In this document: positions 46,018-57,070 of the stretch, in pieces
Layout: each line of letters opens with the position of its first letter
Numbering within the stretch: position 1 is the first letter of the stretch
From: Antilocapra americana
Lineage: Eukaryota > Chordata > Mammalia > Artiodactyla > Antilocapridae
Assembly: GCA_007570785.1 (NCBI GenBank)
Contig: ML664161.1
Location: 47,588,030 to 47,652,029, forward strand
Direction of reading: 5' to 3'
DNA length: 64,000 bases
Notes under the pieces: model-generated
Seen by the model: only the letters and a program-made list of their open reading frames with translations
The model's database searches: none
Told to the model about the DNA's origin: nothing
Translations under genes and position numbers: made by a program

Positions 46018-46353
46018 AGGTTTCTCTTGTGGCTCAGTGGTAAAGAATCTCTGCCAATGGCAGGGACATGGATTTGATCCCTGGGCCGGGAAGATTACAC
46101 ATGCCATGGAGTACTAAGCCTGTGAGCTACAACTACTGACCATGTGCTCCAGAGCCCAGGAGCCACAGGTACTGATCCCACATGCCACAGCTACTGAAAT
46201 CCATGTGCCCTAGAGCCCATGCTCCACAACAAGAGAAGCCACTGCAATGAGGAGTCCATGCACAGCAACTACAGAGTAGCCCTTGCTTGCCACAATTAGA
46301 GAAAAACCCACGCAGCAATGAAGATTCTGCATAGTCATAAATAAATAAAGAAT
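46018..46353 (+). mobile_element. CHR-2 SINE, near full length
   Basis: Long CHR-type SINE: tRNA head 'aggtttctcttgtggctcag', the repeated 'agctacaactactgac' and 'gagccacaggtactgatccc' blocks, 'caacaagagaagccactgca' and an 'aaataaataaag' tail. It belongs to the cetartiodactyl lineage and is older than the Bov SINEs. An imperfect flanking duplication (attacatatgta/attaacacatgta) is possible. Confidence 0.88.
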
Positions 46354-46429
46354 TAACACATGTAGAAAACTGAATCAAAACTACATAGGACAAAACTTAG
46401 TAAAGCAGTTGATTACAAAGCTCATATAT

Positions 46430-46920
46430 AAAAATCAATAGCAAATATGCAAGGAATTTTTTTTATTGAGAGCAGTGAACAAACAGAAATATATTTAAGA
46501 AAGGTGCTGGGCCCATAGAAAACTACTATAAAAATCAACTGGAGAAAATGACAAAAATTGAAGCAAGAAATATCATGTTCATGGCTAAGAGATGCTCAGT
46601 ATTGTGAGGTATGAGTTCTCCATAATTTACTACTTTATATAATCCCAAATAAAACAGGCACAGCCTTGATAATTCTATAGATGATGGTGATAATTCAGCA
46701 TTCTCATGTACCACTGGAGTGCTTTTCTAGCAAGCATTTTGGCAATAACTGTTGAATTTTAAATCTTTATGTCACATGATCTAGTAATTTATCTACTGAA
46801 AATTAAGCCTATGTATTTTCCAGTAGTCAGAATTCCAGTATAAAAATAATCATCAAAATCTCATTTGCAACAATAAAACAAAAGAAAAAAATGTATCGAT
46901 AAGGCACTGAGTAAATCCAT
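46430..46920 (+). mobile_element. Ancient L1/HAL1-like fragment (tentative)
   Basis: 'aatatcatgttcatggctaa', 'ctcagtattgtgaggtatga' and, further on, 'atgtcacatgatctagtaat' followed by 'ctgaaaattaagcc' resemble degenerate L1/HAL1 ORF2 sequence in order. Similarity is weak. Confidence 0.4.
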
Positions 46921-47514
46921 ATTTTTGTTTGAATAAAGTCTTAGTGATTACCTTTAGATAAAAGAATATTGGTCTCAAATCTATGAAACAAAACCTGAGG
47001 CTTCAATAAAAAAGTAAGAGCCATGACTGTAAATTGACCATGCCCTATTCTGAAAGTATAAGAGTCAAGGTTCAGCATTAAGAATTTGGGACATCTATGT
47101 GTGTGTATGTATGTATATATACATACACACACATACATATGCAGAAAAAATTTTCCAAAATTTATAACTTGAAAGAATATTGGTCTAAAGACAGGAAAAC
47201 ACTTTTCCTATATTTCATGTTCTCCATTGTTAGATCATTTGTATTACCATTTGCATATAAAAGCATATTGACAATAATCACCTTTATGGTAGACTATGTA
47301 TGGATCACTTTAAAGTTTCTTTTTCTTCAATTCATTCAACATCTAATTATTGAACACCTAACTCTATCACTCTACACAGGCGATACAGTAGTCAACAGTA
47401 TTTTTTAATCTACTACAACATACTTTTTAAAATAGTAAAGATTACCAAAATGTAAATTCCTTTTCAGAAACCATGAATCCTATTTACCTCTTCAGAGGTA
47501 AATCAATGTTGAGT
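46921..47514. other. No recognised feature apart from a palindromic simple repeat
   Basis: Unique DNA. Contains the TG/TA/CA palindromic microsatellite described separately at 47098-47140. Confidence 0.4.
47098..47140. repeat. Palindromic (TG)n(TATG)n/(CATA)n(CA)n microsatellite
   Basis: The central gtatgtatatatacatac is a perfect 18-bp palindrome, extended imperfectly by TG and CA runs, so the tract can fold into a hairpin. Confidence 0.9.
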
Positions 47515-48000
47515 TTAGTATACAAACACTTTTTATTGTGCTTTGCTTTATTGAACTTTGCAGAAAATGCATTCTTTACAAGTTGAAGGTCTGGGGCAAC
47601 CCCATGTCCAGCAACTCTATGGGCACCATTTTTCCAATTGCATTTGCTCACGTTATGTCTCTGTGTCACATTTTGATAATTTTCACAATATTGCAAATGT
47701 TTTCATTATTATTATATTTGTTATGTGACCTGTGGTCAATGATTTTTTATGTTACTACTAGAACTCACTGTAGACTCAGAAGATGGCTAGCATTTTTTAG
47801 CAATAAAGTATTGTTTAATTAAGGCGTATATATTTATTAGACATAATGAGTTGTACACTTATTGGATGACAGAACAGTGTTAACATAACTTTTATATGCA
47901 CTGGGAAACCAAAAAATTTGTGTGACTCAAGTTTATTGCAAGATTTGCTTATTGTGTTGCTCTGGAACTGAACTCACAATATTTCTGAGATGTGTCTACA
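47515..48000 (+). mobile_element. Tigger1-type DNA transposon, internally deleted
   Basis: Plus-strand Tigger1 with its beginning ('ctttttattgtgctttgctt', 'gcaccatttttccaattgca', 'ctctgtgtcacattttgata') joined at about 47760-47780 to its end ('agaagatggctagcattttt', 'tataacttttatatgcac'-like block, 'actgaactcacaatatttct'). The transposase coding region between is gone, as in the short non-autonomous derivatives. The first terminal repeat is eroded. Confidence 0.82.
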
Positions 48001-48336
48001 TTCTATCCAGACATATTCTAGGCATTCGCACATGTGATTAGAAAATAAATGAAGATGATATAGACACAGGCACACAGACTCACATTCATACAAGGAGATG
48101 TTTAACATGAACTGAATAATAACATACTGTGTTACCTGCTGTTTCCCTCTAGTTTTTAAAAATGCATAAATTACTCAAGATCTTTTCAGTTTTTTTTTTT
48201 TTTAGCAACTACACACTCCTCTCTAGTACAGTTGAGTTGTAGTTGTTTAATCACTTCCTTGTTCATATACATTTGAATGGTTTAAACTTCTCCATGATCA
48301 CATATACAATTGCAAAATATAATTCTGAGCATATAT
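48001..48336. other. No recognised feature
   Basis: About 335 bp with a T-run at about 48190-48204. Confidence 0.4.
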
Positions 48337-48656
48337 AGTAGGCCCTCCATATTTGTGGGTTTTACATTTGTGAATTCAACCAACAGTGGGTGGAAAATAT
48401 TCCCCCTAAATTCCAGAAAGCTCCGAAATGCAAATTTTAAATTTGCCACACATCAGCAACTATTCACACAGCATTTACACCAGTAGGTACCATAACTAAT
48501 CTAGAGATGGTTTAAGGTGCATTGGAGGGTGTGCACAGGTTATATGCAAATATTTAATACTATATAATCTTACATGAAGGACTTGAGCATCCACTGATTT
48601 TTGTATCCACAAGGTGTCCTGGAACCAATTCCCTATGGATACTGAGGGATGACTGT
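48337..48656. mobile_element. Tigger/MER2-like short DNA transposon
   Basis: Ends 'gtaggccctccatatttgtg' and 'tatggatactgagggatgac' are inverted relatives of each other. The interior ('aattcaaccaacagtgggtg', 'aggttatatgcaaatattta', 'gacttgagcatccactgat') fits the Tigger-derived family. TA-rich flanks fit TA target duplication. Non-coding. Confidence 0.8.
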
Positions 48657-48688
48657 ATATCAGAAGCAAAATCTTTTAACAGATGTAT

Positions 48689-49288
48689 TGTTATGGCCCT
48701 TTAATGGACGGGGGCTTGGGGGTGCAGAGTCAACGATAAGAAAATAAAGGAAAGAAAAAGAGGCCGATATGCCCTAGTTTAAGCAAGGAATCAGTAAAAC
48801 CTCTGACACAAAGTTTGCATCACTTCACTTTAGGCACAGGACGCCCTCGCATGGGGGACTTGAAAGCCCGGGCAGGTTAGTGAGCACAACGGACCCTTGT
48901 GCTCTATGAGATTGGCCTGAAGGAGAGAAATAGAGAAAAAGGAAGAGGGAGAAAAGAAGTGAGACGCGGGGACCAAGGCTCTGATGAAGCAAAGGCGTTT
49001 ATCCAATGTAATGTCGGTATATATGTGCTGTCTTAGGACCAAGAATCTTACAATACATCCAGAAAACATAATGCTAGAATCCATCTCCAAGAGAGGGGGT
49101 TGTAAAACTCATTTTCCATAACAGAAAGGGAGGAAGGCCGTAATTAGTTACTTTTGCTTTAAGAATGTATGGATTCCTTTTGTCCCTGGGAGAGGTATGC
49201 TGCTCCACTCATCTTTGAATATTCAGGGATTAGTAAGGGACATCAGGAAACAGCACACAGGAAGCCTCTTGCCAAATGCTTCCTGACA
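48689..49288 (-). mobile_element. Solo LTR of an endogenous retrovirus (ERVK/ERV2-like), 600 bp
   Basis: Bounded by a perfect 6-bp target duplication atgtat at 48683-48688 and 49289-49294. On the minus strand the LTR starts TGTCAGGAAG and ends CCATAACA, so it has the TG…CA ends. A TATA-like acatatatacc, a weakened polyadenylation signal (ggataaac) and a U5-like pyrimidine-rich region follow in order on the minus strand. That makes minus the likely transcription strand. The 6-bp duplication fits class II viruses. No gag, pol or env sequence is present, so recombination between the two original LTRs removed the provirus. Confidence 0.85.
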
Positions 49289-49294
49289 ATGTAT

Positions 49295-49869
49295 ATGTGC
49301 TTCTGAAATTTTGATACCATAAATTTTCTCATCAAGATGTACAGCACTGGATAGAACTATCTATAAAATAGCTACAGTGGTGCTTTAATCATTTCCAATT
49401 TTAGTTATAATGCTTCAAATATTTTCAATATTTTTGGTTTCACTAATAGACTTTTCTACAGTTTTAAGATCTCCCTTAAATCCTTTATAAGCTGAAGAAA
49501 GTTTCGTTTCTATAGCTTACTAAGCATTCTTATCAAAAATTTTCATTTTTAATACAGTTAGCATTAATAGTTCATTAGATTGCCTAATGACTAAAAAGAT
49601 TCCATTCCTGTGATCAACTCTATATTATCAAGCTGACTTTAATCAGTTGAAATTTTGCTTAGAGTAGCTGCATTTCTGTTAATAAAGGAGACTGATGTAA
49701 ATTTGTCTTTCATTTTACTGCATTTTACTTTGTGTATGAGCACTGCTTTATAATTTGGGCTTAGACATGACCTAGTCTTGAAATGAGCTGAGAAGCTTCG
49801 AAAAGTATTATCTCCCCTTCAGTTCTCCACATTTTCCCTTCCTGTCTTGCAGTTAACATAAAGGCAGTG
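49295..49869. other. No firmly named feature
   Basis: About 575 bp of AT-rich DNA. Parts may be very old repeats. Confidence 0.35.
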
Positions 49870-50045
49870 GGGTTAAAATATTGAGGCACAAAATATGAGC
49901 CACCCTGCTGACTAGTTCACCACATCAAAAAGGGCTGCCTGAAAGTCTCGCCTGTGACCTCAACAGATTTCATCTGACCGACAAATAAACTCTTCTGCGT
50001 TAAACCACTGACATTACTGGAATATTTGTCACTGTAGCATCCTGA
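49870..50045 (+). mobile_element. LTR 3' fragment (MaLR/ERVL-like)
   Basis: 'gacaaataaactcttctgcg' then 'ttaaaccactgacatt' and 'tgtcactgtagcatcctgaa' is the typical polyadenylation/U5 end of a mammalian MaLR or ERVL LTR. The start is not identifiable. Confidence 0.6.
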
Positions 50046-50099
50046 ATTGTTTAGAAGCTTTCCTCTATTTAATGCTCAGGAGTATTTTAAATAATATAT

Positions 50100-51115
50100 T
50101 TAAATATTTGGTAAAATCACTGTAAAATCTTTGGGTCCAGCGAAATTTTTAATGATGAAGTTTTCCCACTACTTTTTGTTTCCTGTTTTGCTTGAGCATT
50201 CTATCTCTCCTTAGGTTTAGAATACTGTGTACCTTAGAAAACATCTATTTTTTTTTTTATTTCATGACTCAATTTCCAAAATTATTGGAATGAAGTTACA
50301 CATGTGCTCCTAAGTTTTAAATCTCTATATTTGCACCTAATTTATTATACCTATGTTCATTCACAATTTTATTTCTCCTGTTGATCAAGCTCTCTTCTTT
50401 GTTGGCTTCTTCTTTTTCTCCTTTCCTTGGGTTTATATGGCTTTTTTTTTTTTAATGAAGACATAGTTCATAGGGCTTTATTCTTTTTCCAGCAAATTGT
50501 GTTCAGTTTAGTTGCTCAGTCGTGTCCAACTCTTTGTGACTCCAACTCTTTGTGACAGCACACCAGGCTTCCCTGTCCATCATCAACTCCATGGACTACA
50601 GCACACCAACTTCCCTGTCCATCACCAACTCCCAGAGTTTACTCAAACTCATATCCATCGAATCAGTGATGCCATCCAACTATCTCATCCTCTCTCATCC
50701 CCTTCTCCTCATGACTTAAATCTTTCCCAGCATCAGGGTCTTTTCCAGGGAGTCAGTTCTTTGCATCAGGTAGCCAAAGTCACATATGTGACTATAACTT
50801 TGTTGTTTTCCAAAATTTTTAACAATATATTTCAGTATTCCCTTTAATCTACTTATATAAATGCATTTTTAATAATTTCTAGGAAATGTCAGGTTTACTT
50901 TGAATATGAAATGAATACATTTATTTCAATGTACTTTTATTTTTATTGCTTGTGGTTCAGAAAACCTGATTTGTGTAATTTCTCCTATATGGAAGTAACA
51001 GAGATTGTCTTTGTAGCATAATGACATGTTCAATTTTTATAAATGTTTCACGGATATTTAAAAGAATGTATAGCATCTCTTTATTTGTACAAAGTTACAC
51101 ATTGATACTTATTAC
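50100..51115 (-). mobile_element. Ancient L1M ORF2 fragment split by BovB
   Basis: Minus-strand L1 blocks precede ('gttgatcaagctctcttctt', 'cctttccttgggtttatatg') and follow ('gtctttgtagcataatgaca', 'caatttttataaatgtttca', 'agaatgtatagcatctcttt') the BovB insertion at 50502-50785. Strongly diverged. Confidence 0.55.
50502..50785 (-). mobile_element. BovB 3' fragment, minus strand, with internal duplications
   Basis: Antisense BovB tail from 'gttcagtttagttgctcagt' to 'ttgcatcaggtagccaaag'. Two internal duplications set it apart: tccaactctttgtgac at 50525-50540 and 50541-50556 (perfect tandem), and a 33-34 bp block beginning agcacacca at 50557 and again at 50600. Confidence 0.9.
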
Positions 51116-51843
51116 TTATTGTAATGATTGTGTTTGCTCCAAAGTTTGAAACTCCCAGCCTTCAGACTGCCCAGCCTACCTCTTCCATATGTTACTCAAC
51201 TCTACATTACAACCCATGGACTTCCTCCTGTGTCCAGCACTGATGATAGTCTAGGAACCAAGTTATTAAGACCCTGCCTGTATCCTTGATAGAAATGAAG
51301 ACAAATTTTATTAAAGAAACAGTTTTTCTGGGTGATGCTGTCTAACAGATAAAGATAATGCCAGATGCAGAAGATGAGGCGATAGCCCCACTTATTCTCT
51401 GACTAGCTCTGATTCTCAGCCTCCAATACCTGAGCAGTTCAATCCGGAAGAGCTACCCATCCCAGTTCAAAGCAAAACCATCTTCAGCAATGTCCGTAGT
51501 AGAACTTAAGTAAATAATCCTTGAAATGCATCTACAGAAGCAGTGATTGTTGACACAGACGGTCTAAAAAGTGAGCAACTCTGACAATTCCTAGTTGTTG
51601 TCATTAAATAAAATAGTTAAACTCAATGGTCCGCAGTTCTTTTGATTTAAATAACTATGCTATTCTGTGTGCTCTCTTAGGTTCCTCCCAGCTGAATATT
51701 TCTATGAGCTACAGCAAAACAATGAGACAAATTTGCCATAATGCTTGATGAGAAACATCTGATTTTAGAGCAATGTGTTTGATATCCACAATTAGGACTT
51801 AGTATCCCTGTAAGTCAAAAGTGTCTGCATTTGATATAGTCTA
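51116..51843. other. No recognised feature
   Basis: About 730 bp of unique DNA. Confidence 0.4.
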
Positions 51844-51855
51844 ATAATGAAAGAC

Positions 51856-52064
51856 AGGCTTCCCAGGTGGCTCAGTGGCAAAAAATCTGCCTGCCGATGC
51901 AGGAGATGTGGGTTTGATCCCTGCTCCGGGAAGATCCCTTGAGAAGGAAATGGCCACTCACTCCAGTATTTTTTCCTGGGAAATCCCATGGACAGAGGAG
52001 CCTGGTGGGATACAATTCATGGGGTTGTAAAGAGTTGGACACAACTTAGTGATGGAATAACAAC
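51856..52064 (+). mobile_element. Bov-tA SINE with 12-bp target duplications
   Basis: tRNA head 'aggcttcccaggtggctcag', B-box-like 'gggtttgatcc', then BovA body and an 'aataacaac' tail. The target duplication is ataatgaaagac (51844-51855) against ataatgaaaaac (52065-52076). Confidence 0.93.
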
Positions 52065-52294
52065 ATAATGAAAAACAACCTTGATAAATAGCAAATAGCT
52101 TGGAACTACAAATAAAGCCTTAAGGAATTATCCAGTTTACATGGCCTTCCAAAGAATTATAGCTGGGCTAAAATGAAGAGTGTTATTTCCCGGATCATGG
52201 TGAAGATTATTTTAGGTACAGCAAGAAGTCTGTCAAATGTTCATCTCCACTGACATCAGCAAGGTACCGTGTAACAAAATTCTCAACGTTGACA

Positions 52295-52470
52295 TAACTG
52301 GACTGGAGGTCAGATTTCATTACTTCCAACTATATGGGCTTGGGCAAAGAAATCACCCTCTCTAATTTTGTTGGTTTAGCTATAAAATGGGATGTTTTTA
52401 TGTGTATTACTTGCTTCAAAAGATTATTGTGAAGCAAAATTATTTAACACATACTAAAGGGATTTGGAAA
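52295..52470 (+). mobile_element. MIR SINE
   Basis: 'ctggaggtcagatttcatta', 'atgggcttgggcaaagaaat', 'gctataaaatgggatgtttt' and 'gattattgtgaagcaaaatt' follow the MIR order. Confidence 0.7.
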
Positions 52471-52506
52471 CTGAAAGGATACACGTAATTAATTATAAAG
52501 CTGTGT

Positions 52507-52768
52507 TTGCTGCTGCTGCTAAGTCGCTTCAGCCGTGTCCAACTCTGTGCGACCCCATAGACGGCAGCCCGCCAGGCTCCTCTCTGTTTCTGGGATTCCC
52601 CAGGCAAGAATACTGGAGTGGGTTGCCATTTCCTTCTTCAACGCATGCATGCTAAGTCACTTCAGTTACATCCCACTCTGTGTGACCCTATGGACAGCAG
52701 CCCACCAGTCTCGTCCATCCACAGGATTCTCCAGGCAAGAATACTGGAGTGGGATGCCATTTCCTTGT
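52507..52768 (-). mobile_element. Bov-A2 SINE, minus strand
   Basis: Starts with the antisense (GCT)n tail (ctgctgctgcta), then two BovA units (to about 52637 and 52768) joined by gcatgcatgctaag. The order mirrors the plus-strand Bov-A2 at 1251-1533. Confidence 0.92.
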
Positions 52769-52829
52769 ATCTCAATTTAGAGACAAAAATCATGAATACC
52801 AACATACACACCCACACCACTGTAGAATA

Positions 52830-52990
52830 TGTTCAAAGCACTATCCTGAATGTTTTGTACATATTAATTCCTTAACACAACAATCCTACGATCATCATTA
52901 TGCCCACTTTGAGGAAACTGAGGTCAGAGTTTAAATAACTTGTTCAAAGTCATGCACTCACTCATAAGTAGCAGAGCCTGTTTTTAGCGC
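52830..52990 (-). mobile_element. MIR SINE, minus strand
   Basis: 'caaagcactatcctgaatgt', 'ttgaggaaactgaggtcaga' and 'cttgttcaaagtcatgcact' are the antisense MIR core and head. Confidence 0.7.
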
Positions 52991-53150
52991 CAAAGATACC
53001 TAGATATGAGTCCTGGCTTTGTCACTAACCTAGGATGCCAAGGCACATGGGATTATTTGATATACATAAGATGAGCAAATGTGAAAAAGTGATCTATAAA
53101 GTTTTCTATTAGGAAAGTGACTGTATGATACTTAGCCACTTTATAATATA
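52991..53150 (+). mobile_element. MIR SINE fragment
   Basis: 'atgagtcctggctttgtcac' and the following region resemble a plus-strand MIR. Weak after about 53040. Confidence 0.45.
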
Positions 53151-55211
53151 GGCATCCTACTTACAAATTCCTATAAATGATATTAAAACATGTCCATATT
53201 TCAAAACAGAATCAATTTAGTCTGTCGAGAAACCCCAAAACACTTCACTGAGGTATAATTTACAAAGATCCTATATGTAACTGACTTAAGCTACCAAGAA
53301 TTAACACAAGAGCCATAGCTTTAAAACTATTACACACAAGCTACAAAAGTAAAGGGAGATGTCAGCCTACGGTTAGTGTGGTCCCAAGCATATATAGGTA
53401 GTAACCAATTAAATTACCAAGAAAATAATTTAAGAGAAGAGAAAACGTGATGTTTAAATCAACATTAACAGAGAATAGCACATAAAGTATCTGATACGCA
53501 TTTTCTTCTACCACTTTAAGTTCTTATTTTCAGTTAACATCTTTTTAAAATGAGAAAGCAGAAAACGAAAAAAGGAGAGAGTCTAGGTTAACTATTTTGG
53601 GGGATGTTAGATATTAAAAGCCCAATTTTTCTTTCTAGCAGTTCATTTTTTACTATTACTATAAAAACAATCTTTCAGCTGTGTTTAGGGGAAAACTTAG
53701 GTGAGCAGAATACACTTCACATTTTTAAGAGGTCATAATCCTATTGTGTGGCATGGAGCTGATTAAACATCCTTTCCATGTCACATGTTAACAGCAAAAG
53801 ATTATAGGCCCTCATACTCATTTTTGCGATATTAAAATCCATACATTAAACCACCATTTCTTTTTGTGCTATGAATCTCCCATCTGTTGTGTACTTTCTC
53901 CCCCAAAAGAGATGGGTTTTATTTATCACAGGAGATGTTAGCTTTCAGGCTTTGGGGTTCCTAAGTGCATCCAAGCTGGTGCAACTTCCACCACCAGTCA
54001 TCAGCAGATGGATCTTGTTAAGCCATTTGGATTCCTGGATAAGAGCAAGATTTGGAACATGGACCTGCTCAAGGAATGTATATACTTAGTAAAACATGAT
54101 AAATGTGGTTTTAATCAAAATCATTTTTTTCTTATTTCCAATATTAAAAATAATAGTAAATAAAAATAGCCAGCTACTAATAGCACTGAAGAGTCCAAAG
54201 AAGGACCAGAAACATTTGGCATTTTTGGTGTTGAAGGAAAACCAGTCCTTTTTTGTTGTTATAATAAGTGAACCCTGAAAGGAACATGCAGAGAGGGAGA
54301 TGAATCAAAGCTACATCAAACTAGCAGGGAAATGGCACCTGTGAAGAAGCCTATTGCCAACTTCAACGATGATTTGTCAGGTTTGATTAAAACCTGAATT
54401 AAGCAGTTCTCATTAGAACCTCAGAAGGATGAATTATGCTGCGTAAATAGATTACTCACGCCCTGATAGAAACACGGGCGCCACACACCCCACTAGTAAC
54501 TTTCAATTACCTTGATAAATGAGAAGTTAAACTGTAATTTTTTTAGCACAATCTATTTTGTCTCTAATATCCTGCCACTTCTGTTTACATTGTGACTGAA
54601 AAAATGAGGCTGCAATGAAACAAACAGTCCTCTAAATTAATGTCACACTACAAATGAGGAGATCATTGAGGTAGAGTTATGGTTGGAAAAGGGACCCCAA
54701 GAAGATATATTTCTATATCTTCAATCTGCCCAGATATTTATTAAGGTTGTATAATATGTGCATTTAGGACTCATCTTCATTCATATCATAAATAAAATAG
54801 CCAGATAATGGAATAAAAACTAATGATAGTGTCTTGAAAGTACTACTGGAAAATTTAACCTCATTGGCCAGGGACTGGACTTCTTAACTAGCCATTGAGT
54901 CAATAGGTTTCATTTGCCATAGTTAATCTTTATAACATTTCAACAAAAGAGACGACAGCAAAAGCACTTAGCATATTGGTCACCATTTCCTCCTCTCAGC
55001 TGTTTATATGCATTAATTAAATTTAAACCTGATCTCATCCTTTTGGTTTCTGACACACAGTCATTTTTCTTATTAATGCAGATTGTGAAAAAGTGGGCCA
55101 GGCATTCTGGGAAAGAGGGAAAGCACAAAAAATGGACAGTTGTATTTTCCAAATGAAACTTTTTTTTTTCTTCCTTGATCTAACTTTAAGGCACATTTTA
55201 GCAATCCAGGG
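53151..55211. other. About 2 kb without recognised repeats
   Basis: Another long stretch without a recognised repeat. Open frames up to 72 codons (53871-54086) have no domain. It could include conserved non-coding DNA, for instance around 54300-54640, but comparison with other genomes would be needed to tell. Confidence 0.4.
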
Positions 55212-55315
55212 ACTTCCCTTAAATGGAACTTAACCCAGTTAAGACTCTGCACTTCCACTGCAGGGGGCATGGGTTTGACCCCTGGTCAGGAAGCTACATC
55301 CTGCGCTGCACAAAA
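55212..55315 (+). mobile_element. CHR-type tRNA-derived SINE
   Basis: 'gggacttcccttaaatggaa', 'gttaagactctgcacttcca', then the B-box-like 'gggtttgacccctggtcagg'. A short insertion in the head separates the usual blocks. Confidence 0.78.
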
Positions 55316-55720
55316 TTTACTTATTATAAAGTTACAGTAATCAAGACAGTATGGTATTAGTGAAAAGACAGACAAATCAATGTCCAAGAACACAGAGCCC
55401 AGGAATAGAGCCACACAAATACAGTCAACTGATCTTTGAGAAAGGAGCACAGGCAATTCAATGAAGAAAGGATAATCTTCCAACAAATGGGACTGAAACA
55501 ATAGGACACTCACATGCAAAAGATAAATAAATAAATCTAGATGCAGTCCTTGCACATTTCACAAAAATAAACTTAAAATGTATCACAGACCTAAAATTTA
55601 AAGTGTTGAACAAAAAACAAAAATTCCCCCCCAAAAAAAAAAACAAAAATTCCCCCAAGACTTGAAAACCACTATGCCTACAGGGAAGTCTCTTATAGAA
55701 GCAAAAAAGGAAGAACTCTA
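55316..55720 (+). mobile_element. Old L1 ORF2 fragment
   Basis: 'aaagttacagtaatcaagac', 'agtatggtattagtgaaaag', 'tacagtcaactgatctttga', 'ggaaaggataatcttcc'-like block and 'tcacatgcaaaagataaat' follow L1 ORF2 order on the plus strand, diverged. A small A/C-rich duplication lies at about 55610-55660. Confidence 0.65.
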
Positions 55721-56222
55721 TTGAACGACTCACAGAAAAACCTTCCTAAAATCTCTCCCCATATATGTATCTCTCCGGACATCCACTACAGGAAGGAACT
55801 GGTAAAACTCTTCTCATCCAACCTCAAAATTCCTCCAAAATGTCTTAGTCTCACTACTTCATTTCCTCTCCTGCTGTCTTCTTGCTTCTAAACCTTTTGT
55901 CCTCTTCTGGTCCCAGTGAAGGTGGGGAATATAAATTTAATTTTTCTCAATTTCCACCAGCTGTCTTCTCCATCCATGACTTTAATTAGACAATAAAGAA
56001 CCATGACCCAAGTAGCATAATGAATGCTCTTGATAAAAGAGGAGAAAGGAGCTGATCAATAACCTCCAATATTTTCACTATAGTTCTATTCCACCAAAGG
56101 GCTGTGAAGACTTCTCCAGAAGAAATGAAGGCTAGAAATCTCACTGATGGTGGTTTCTGCTGTCAAGATTTGAAAGCAAATTCCTCTTAGGTTTTTCACC
56201 TCACCCCATAGCAGGTTTATGC
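55721..56222. other. No recognised feature
   Basis: About 500 bp of unique DNA up to the BovB. Confidence 0.4.
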
Positions 56223-57070
56223 CAGCTTATGTCAAATGCTGGGCTGGAGGAAGCATAAGCTGGAATTAACATTGCCAGGAGAAATATCAATAACCTCAGA
56301 TATGCAGATGACACCACCCTTATAGCAGAAAGTGAAGAAGAACTAAAGAGCCTCTTGATGAAAGTAAAAGAGGAGAGTGAAAAAGTTGGCTTAAAGCTCA
56401 ACATTCAGAAGGCTAAGATCATGACATTCGGTCCCATCACTTCATGGCAGATAGATGGGGAAACAGTGGCTGACTTTATTTTTCTGGGCTCCAAAATCAA
56501 TGCAGATGGTGACTGCAGCAATGAAATTGCTTACTCCTTGGAAGGAAAGTTATGACCAACCTAGACAGCATATTAAAAAGCATAGACATTACTTTGCCAA
56601 CAAAGGTCCACATAGTCAAGGCTATGGTTTTTCCAGTGGTCATGTATGGATGTGAGAGTTGGATTATAAGGAAAGCTGAATGCCGAAGAACTGATGCTTT
56701 TGAAGTGTGGTGTTGGAGAAGACTCTTGAGAGTCCCTTGGACTGCAAGGAGATCCATCCACTCCATCCTAAAGGAGATCAGTCCTGTGTTTTCATTGAAA
56801 GGACTGATGTTGAAGCTGAAACTTCAATACTTTGGGTACCTGATGCAAAGAGCGGACTCATTGGAAAAGAGCCTGATGCTGGGAAAGATTGAAGGCAGGA
56901 GGAGAAGGGGACAAAAGAGGATGAGATGGCTGTATGGCATCATCGACTTGATGGCCATGGGTTTGAGTGGACTCTAGGAGTTGGTGATGGACAGGGAGGA
57001 CTGGCGTGCTGTGGTTCATGGGGTTGCAAAGAGTCGGACACGATTGAGCAACTGAACTGAACTGAACTGA
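56223..57070 (+). mobile_element. BovB 3' third, including reverse transcriptase motif
   Basis: 5'-truncated BovB running from the reverse transcriptase active-site region (YADDTTL encoded at about 56298-56318) to the tandem ctgaa tail ending at 57070. It is less damaged than the copy at 1-1014. No clear target duplication was found. Confidence 0.93.
56231..56980 (+). pseudogene. BovB ORF2 C-terminal remnant
   Basis: The best-preserved part is a 141-codon open frame from an internal Met at 56552 to 56977, containing 'LPTKVHIVKAMVFPVVMYGC' and 'RRLLRVPWTARRSIHSILKE', the region downstream of the RTE reverse transcriptase catalytic core. An upstream piece in another frame (56355-56552) holds the sequence after the YADD motif, so at least one frameshift breaks the gene. 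Confidence 0.85.

Noticed and set aside
54300..54640. Possible ultraconserved enhancer
   Set aside because: Conservation cannot be judged from one sequence. It is kept only as a low-interest suggestion within the repeat-poor stretch.
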